From Cloeon dipterum (lineage: Eukaryota > Arthropoda > Insecta > Ephemeroptera > Baetidae), in contig NC_088788.1 in assembly GCF_949628265.1 (NCBI RefSeq), positions 12,400,001 to 12,464,000 on the forward strand: a stretch of DNA of 64,000 nucleotides. Reading direction: 5' to 3'. A program made the translations under genes and the position numbers. How positions within the stretch are numbered: the first letter of the stretch is position 1; the number at the start of each line of letters is the position of its first letter. Below the pieces are notes generated by a model. That model was not told the origin of the DNA. It was given only the letters and a program-made list of their open reading frames with translations, and made no database searches. Positions 59,974 to 64,000 of the stretch are shown here, piece by piece.

Positions 59974-62442
59974 ATGCTTGATTTTTGGACGACGTTGGGT
60001 CTTATAGCGGCCACGCTAACTCTTGCTTATTTCTACGCCGTGAGGAACTATGACTACTGGGCAAAAAGAGGAATCCCTTTTATCAAGCCTGTTCCTTTCT
60101 TTGGAAGCATGATCAACACTGTATTGAAAACAAAAGCCTTTGCCGATGTGTTTGTAGTAAGTAAAGAGTCAACATTGCAATAATCGAAATTAAATTACCT
60201 TTTTTTCAGGACAATTACAAGCAACTAAAGCCTAACGGATTTGGTGGTATTTATGAATTCATGCAACCAACCCTCGTGGTTACTAGTCCTGAGCTTATTC
60301 GCGACATGACTGTAAAAAATTTCGATTTCTTCCACGACAGGAGGATAATTGTCTCAAAAGAGTAAGTTTATCAAAAAAATTACCCCCGAAGGCTATTTTA
60401 TGAAATTTAAATTGATGAATATATCAGATCCTCGTGGATTTAGCCCAGGTTGAGTAAGGGAAATTTTGAGAGGACAAAAAATAGCACGCTCCCGTACTGC
60501 GCATGCTTCGTTAGAAAACTTTTGTACCACATAGTATTATTATTCGAGTAATTTTGAATAAGCGACCGCGGAAACCGTCTGAAACGGCCGCATCATAGTA
60601 CGAGAGCATGTTATTTTATTTTCTCCTCTCGAAATTTTCCTAATAGCTATCCATCCTGAAACGAAACTGCGCGGATATGGTTCCATATCCGTTACTTAAA
60701 ATATTTCTAAAATAGCCTGAATGTTTTGCTTTCATTTAAATAAATACAACATTTTTAAGAATTTTATTAAAACGGTACAACCTGCAGAAACCTATACAAC
60801 ATGCATTAAATTATTTTTTCTACCGAACATAAATTAACGCTGAATTTCAATTTTACAACGAACCGATGAAAAACAATTAATTTTATTTCTTGACAATTTT
60901 ATTGCTTTCAGCACTGACCCTCTGTTTGCTCGCTCCCTTCCTGGTTTAAAAGGAGACGAGTGGCGCGAAATGCGCAACAAACTGAGCCCAGCTTTCACCG
61001 CAAGCAAACTGAAACTCATGTTCCCGCACATCAGCAAGTGCGCCAGTCAGTTCGCCAAGTTCCTAATTACTAGAGAAGGAGCCAAAACCCAACCCATCGA
61101 GTTTAAGAGCACGTTTACCAGAATGACCAATGATGTGATTGCAACAACAGCTTTTGGGGTTGAAACCAATGCGGTTCAAAACCCAGAGGAAAAGTTTTAC
61201 AAATACGCACAAATCATGACTGATTTTGGAGCCGTGCGCAGTTTGATTGCTTTGGGCTTCATGGTGTTTCCAAAGCTGATGGCTGCATTAGGATTATCGT
61301 TTACACCCAAGGACGTGACAAACTACTTCCAGCAACTTATCAAGGGTGCAATGGAGTACAGAGAGAAGAAAAATATTGTAAATTATATGACTGTTTGAAT
61401 AAGCATTGTCATTATTAAATTGACGTTTCACCAGTCACGGCCGGACATGCTGCAGCTTTTGATGGCCGCCCAGAAAGGCAAGTTAAAAAATGAGGCTGAC
61501 GAGGACGTAGGAACAGTCGGAGAAGATGTTGCTGACTCCGAGCTGCACAAAAAACATATGGCAACCAAGAAGGGCGATTCCATTAGTAAGTTACTTTGTC
61601 GAGCGAAAATTTGCAATCAGAGTTATTCAAATGCTTACATTTTTTTAGAGATTACTGATGAAGACATAGCGGCTCAAGCCTTTATCTTTTTCTTCGCTGG
61701 GTATGAAACAGTGGCCACCGTTCTCGCCTTTTTAGCTCACGAGCTGGCTGAAAATCCAGAGGTCCAGGAGCGCCTCCGTGAAGAGGTGGATGCCACAATC
61801 CAGGAAGGACCTTTGTCATATGAGTCTGTCGTGGGTATGAAATACCTCGACATGGTTATTTCTGGTAATTAAATTAACAAAACTTACACAGTAATAATTT
61901 GTGTGAACGCATAAATTGGATAGATATAATATTTTAGATAATTTTGCAGAGACTTTGCGAAAATATCCGCCAGCAGTGGGAACTGACAGGACTTGCATTA
62001 AAAATTATAAAATCCCTGGCACTGAACATGTGATTGAGGCAGGAATGATACTCTCAGTGCCCATTTACCCTCTTCACAGGGACCCTGAATATTTCCCTGA
62101 GCCAGAGAAATTCGACCCAGAGCGATTCTCTGAAGAAAACAAAGCCGACATCAAACCTTACACGTATTTGCCATTCGGAGTTGGTCCACACAACTGCATT
62201 GGTAACTAATTTAAAGCTGCTATTTGCTCTCGATAATAATTGTTATTCTTTATTTAGGAATGCGATTTGCTCTATTAGAGGTCAAACTATGCGTTATTCA
62301 TCTCTTAGCCACTTGCAAATTGAGAGTGTGCACCAAAACGGAAATCCCACTTCAACTGTCTAAAAAATCTTTTGCAATGACCACTGACAATGGATTCTGG
62401 TTGCTTGCTATTCCGAGGGAAAATCCTACTTTAAAAGTTTAA
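59974..62442 (+). CDS. CYP-d: cytochrome P450, CYP3 clan, recent duplicate of CYP-b
   Basis: Exons 59974-60156, 60210-60361, 60912-61377, 61435-61585, 61649-61864, 61950-62201 and 62258-62442, 534 residues, same lengths as CYP-b. Differences from CYP-b are few and include RNYDYW for RKNDFW, I-helix AGYET for AGYDT, ETLRKYPP for EALRKHPP, LREEV for LCEEV, and PEPEKF for PDPEKF. Haem loop FGVGPHNCIG with Cys472. All motifs are intact, so it should be an active ER mono-oxygenase. Changes near the I-helix and after ExxR may alter substrate range, which is inference. Poly(A) signal at 62531. Confidence 0.95.
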
Positions 62443-62536
62443 TATAAGAATGAAGCTATGCCAAATAATGTATTTTTCAATTTGAAATGGATTTCAATGA
62501 AATGAAAAATTGATTTCTGAAACATGAAATAATAAA

Positions 62537-63169
62537 CTATATAATTATACTATGCCTTATTATAAACGTTTTGATTTTTTCTGCTTTTGATATTTATATT
62601 GGATAGAAATAAAAGTCCTAACTAGTCAGTTGACTCCTAAAACATGAAAAAGGACGAAAAAGAGAAATGTTTAACTTTGAAGCCTTTTGCATTTATTGTT
62701 AGATATTCTGCTCAACATAATTATATCAAAAATTCTAACTTGACAGATGGAACTCTATTGAAATGAATTGTTACATATGTGGCTACTTTCTGACTAAAGT
62801 TAAGTAAAAGCATCACAAACGAATATTAAGGTCGTGAGTACTTGTGAGCCACAGGAGGTATGTTGATTAGATCTTTATATAGGGCACACTACGTTAAGTG
62901 TGATATTGAGCGTTATTTTAACTGAAATTTAGCTTCAAGACATAAGATCAACAACTGCTATATTATAATATAATAAAATGGTTTGAAGTTGCCCTTCAAC
63001 AATGCTGCTCTCTTTTTACCCAAGTATATAGTAAATCTGTCAGAAGTCAGAGTGGAAGCGAAAATACAGCCGTCTATATGCAGATAACTTTCATTTTGTA
63101 AAATTTATGTCAACGTAGCCAGAAAAACAAGATACCGTTTAGTTGTATTAGTGAACAATATTCGAGTGT
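62537..63169. other. Spacer after CYP-d
   Basis: AT-rich, no gene or P450 remnant seen. The 3' half of the original CYP-c is not here. Confidence 0.4.
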
Positions 63170-63449
63170 TATATTAAGATAACACCCCCTTCTTTACTCT
63201 CGCGATTCATCTGGGGGATATGACTGTAAGTTGAATTTTAAATGAATTTGAGATAGTGTTATCTCAAACTATGAAGTAATAATGCATTTTTATGTGCTCG
63301 CTCGGTAATATTTATTATCTTTGGTGCTTAAGTATTAATTTTAAACTTAATCTTCAGCGTATATACGCATATATAAGAGATTTACTACGACCTAACTCGT
63401 CTCAATCATCTTTAGGACATATCAAATCATTTGTCAAAAGGCTATGCAA
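63170..63449 (+). promoter_or_regulatory. Distal promoter of a further P450 gene beyond the right edge
   Basis: Blocks here (taacacccccttctt, gatagtgttatctc, actatgaagtaataatgcattttt) follow those before CYP-b and CYP-d. They lead to TATATAAG at 63370-63377 and a donor ctatgcaa|gtaagt at 63450. The match is looser than between CYP-b and CYP-d, so this belongs to an older paralogue. Confidence 0.55.
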
Positions 63450-63796
63450 GTAAGTATTTTTACGTTACTCTACACATCAAAATTTTTCTTCACCGTAGTT
63501 TGATTTTACTGGATCGGATTGGACCTATATAAAAATATCTCATTTTTAATGAAAATATTTATTGAGTCATCACTCGTCAACAAAAAGAACAAAATTATAA
63601 ATTGATACAATAGATACACACTTCACAAATTTGTGCTGAGGTCTGCTGATCAAGTCAACGTTCAATTTGACCTTGAACGATGACAAGAGTGAAGTTTACC
63701 TTCAGGGGAAAAAGCAGCAATAACGAGCCGCTACTTATAAATTGATAAAATGTTTTCGTGTTGCCCACGCTACAATATGCTGTTCTCCTAATACGA

Positions 63797-63960
63797 GCCG
63801 GGCAAAAGTTGCTCCGCCAGCAGTCTGTGGGAGAGAGCAGATGTAACCGGCGGTGCAATATAAAAACGCCTCTGTGAGTTTCGTTGTTAACTTTTACTAC
63901 AAAATTCAGCTTTAATCTCGAGTAAAGCTGATAATAACAGCGACCGATAAAAACATAACT
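63797..63960 (+). promoter_or_regulatory. Proximal promoter module of the same off-edge P450 gene
   Basis: gagccgggcaaaagttgctc and ccagcagtctgtgggagag, then a full TATAAAAA (63859-63866) and cgttgttaac, parallel to 52173-52404 and 59190-59422. The coding exon would lie a few hundred bases beyond the window. Confidence 0.55.
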
Positions 63961-64000
63961 TTTGGGACCTGTTAATTTATAAGTCAGCGGAATTTTGTTC

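Larger units (their letters stand above)
57035..62442 (+). repeat. Segmental duplication, copy 2 (CYP-c 3' half, spacer, CYP-d)
   Basis: Partner of 49830-55463. The offset falls from about 7.08 kb at the left to 6.98 kb at the right through small deletions. Both flanks diverge sharply outside these limits. Confidence 0.85.

Noticed and set aside
1-64000. tRNA, rRNA, CRISPR or complete transposons
   Set aside because: Scanning for tRNA B-box-like sequence, direct-repeat arrays and transposase or reverse transcriptase cores gave nothing beyond the LINE tail and the foldback element.

Overview
This is AT-rich animal nuclear DNA, almost certainly from an insect. The genes have many short GT-AG introns, clear branch/acceptor tracts and AATAAA signals. 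The families present are insect ones: gustatory receptors ending in the TYFVVLxQ motif, a clip-domain serine protease homologue, CYP3-clan P450s and a cuticle-type ZP-domain protein. I cannot name the species. There are no bacterial, organellar or complete viral elements.

Layout. (1) 1-2944, minus strand: the 3' part of a membrane-anchored ZP-domain gene running off the left edge. It has a furin-type site, one transmembrane segment and one GC-AG intron. (2) About 3.5-23.5 kb: a long stretch with no convincing protein-coding gene. It holds GC/CpG-richer islands, a LINE 3'-end remnant (11.25-11.52 kb), a small duplication either side of it, and a candidate plus-strand non-coding first exon ending at 14416. 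(3) 23573-26433, plus: a 353-residue clip-domain serine protease homologue whose catalytic Ser is Gly. (4) 27300-39556, plus: seven tandem gustatory receptor genes (called Gr-A to Gr-G here). Six are intact and the first is a broken fragment. (5) 41224-47966, plus: three tandem AIG1/ADTRP-type (FAR-17a) membrane hydrolase genes. The middle one carries an in-frame TAG. (6) 48538-62442, plus: four tandem P450 genes (CYP-a to CYP-d). CYP-a, CYP-b and CYP-d each code for 534 residues. CYP-c is a chimera with most of exon 3 missing. A promoter for a further P450 lies at the right edge.

The accessory half (27-64 kb) is a tandem-duplication zone of chemosensory, lipid-hydrolase and detoxification genes on one strand. 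The clearest structural events are: a 5.4-5.6 kb segmental duplication (about 49.83-55.46 kb against 57.03-62.44 kb) that created the chimeric CYP-c; two separate conserved TATA-type promoter modules with candidate alternative non-coding first exons upstream of the P450s; and a single intron present in Gr-B, Gr-F and Gr-G but absent from Gr-C, Gr-D and Gr-E. Exon coordinates in the entries were worked out by hand from splice signals and reading phase. All the intact models close in frame.
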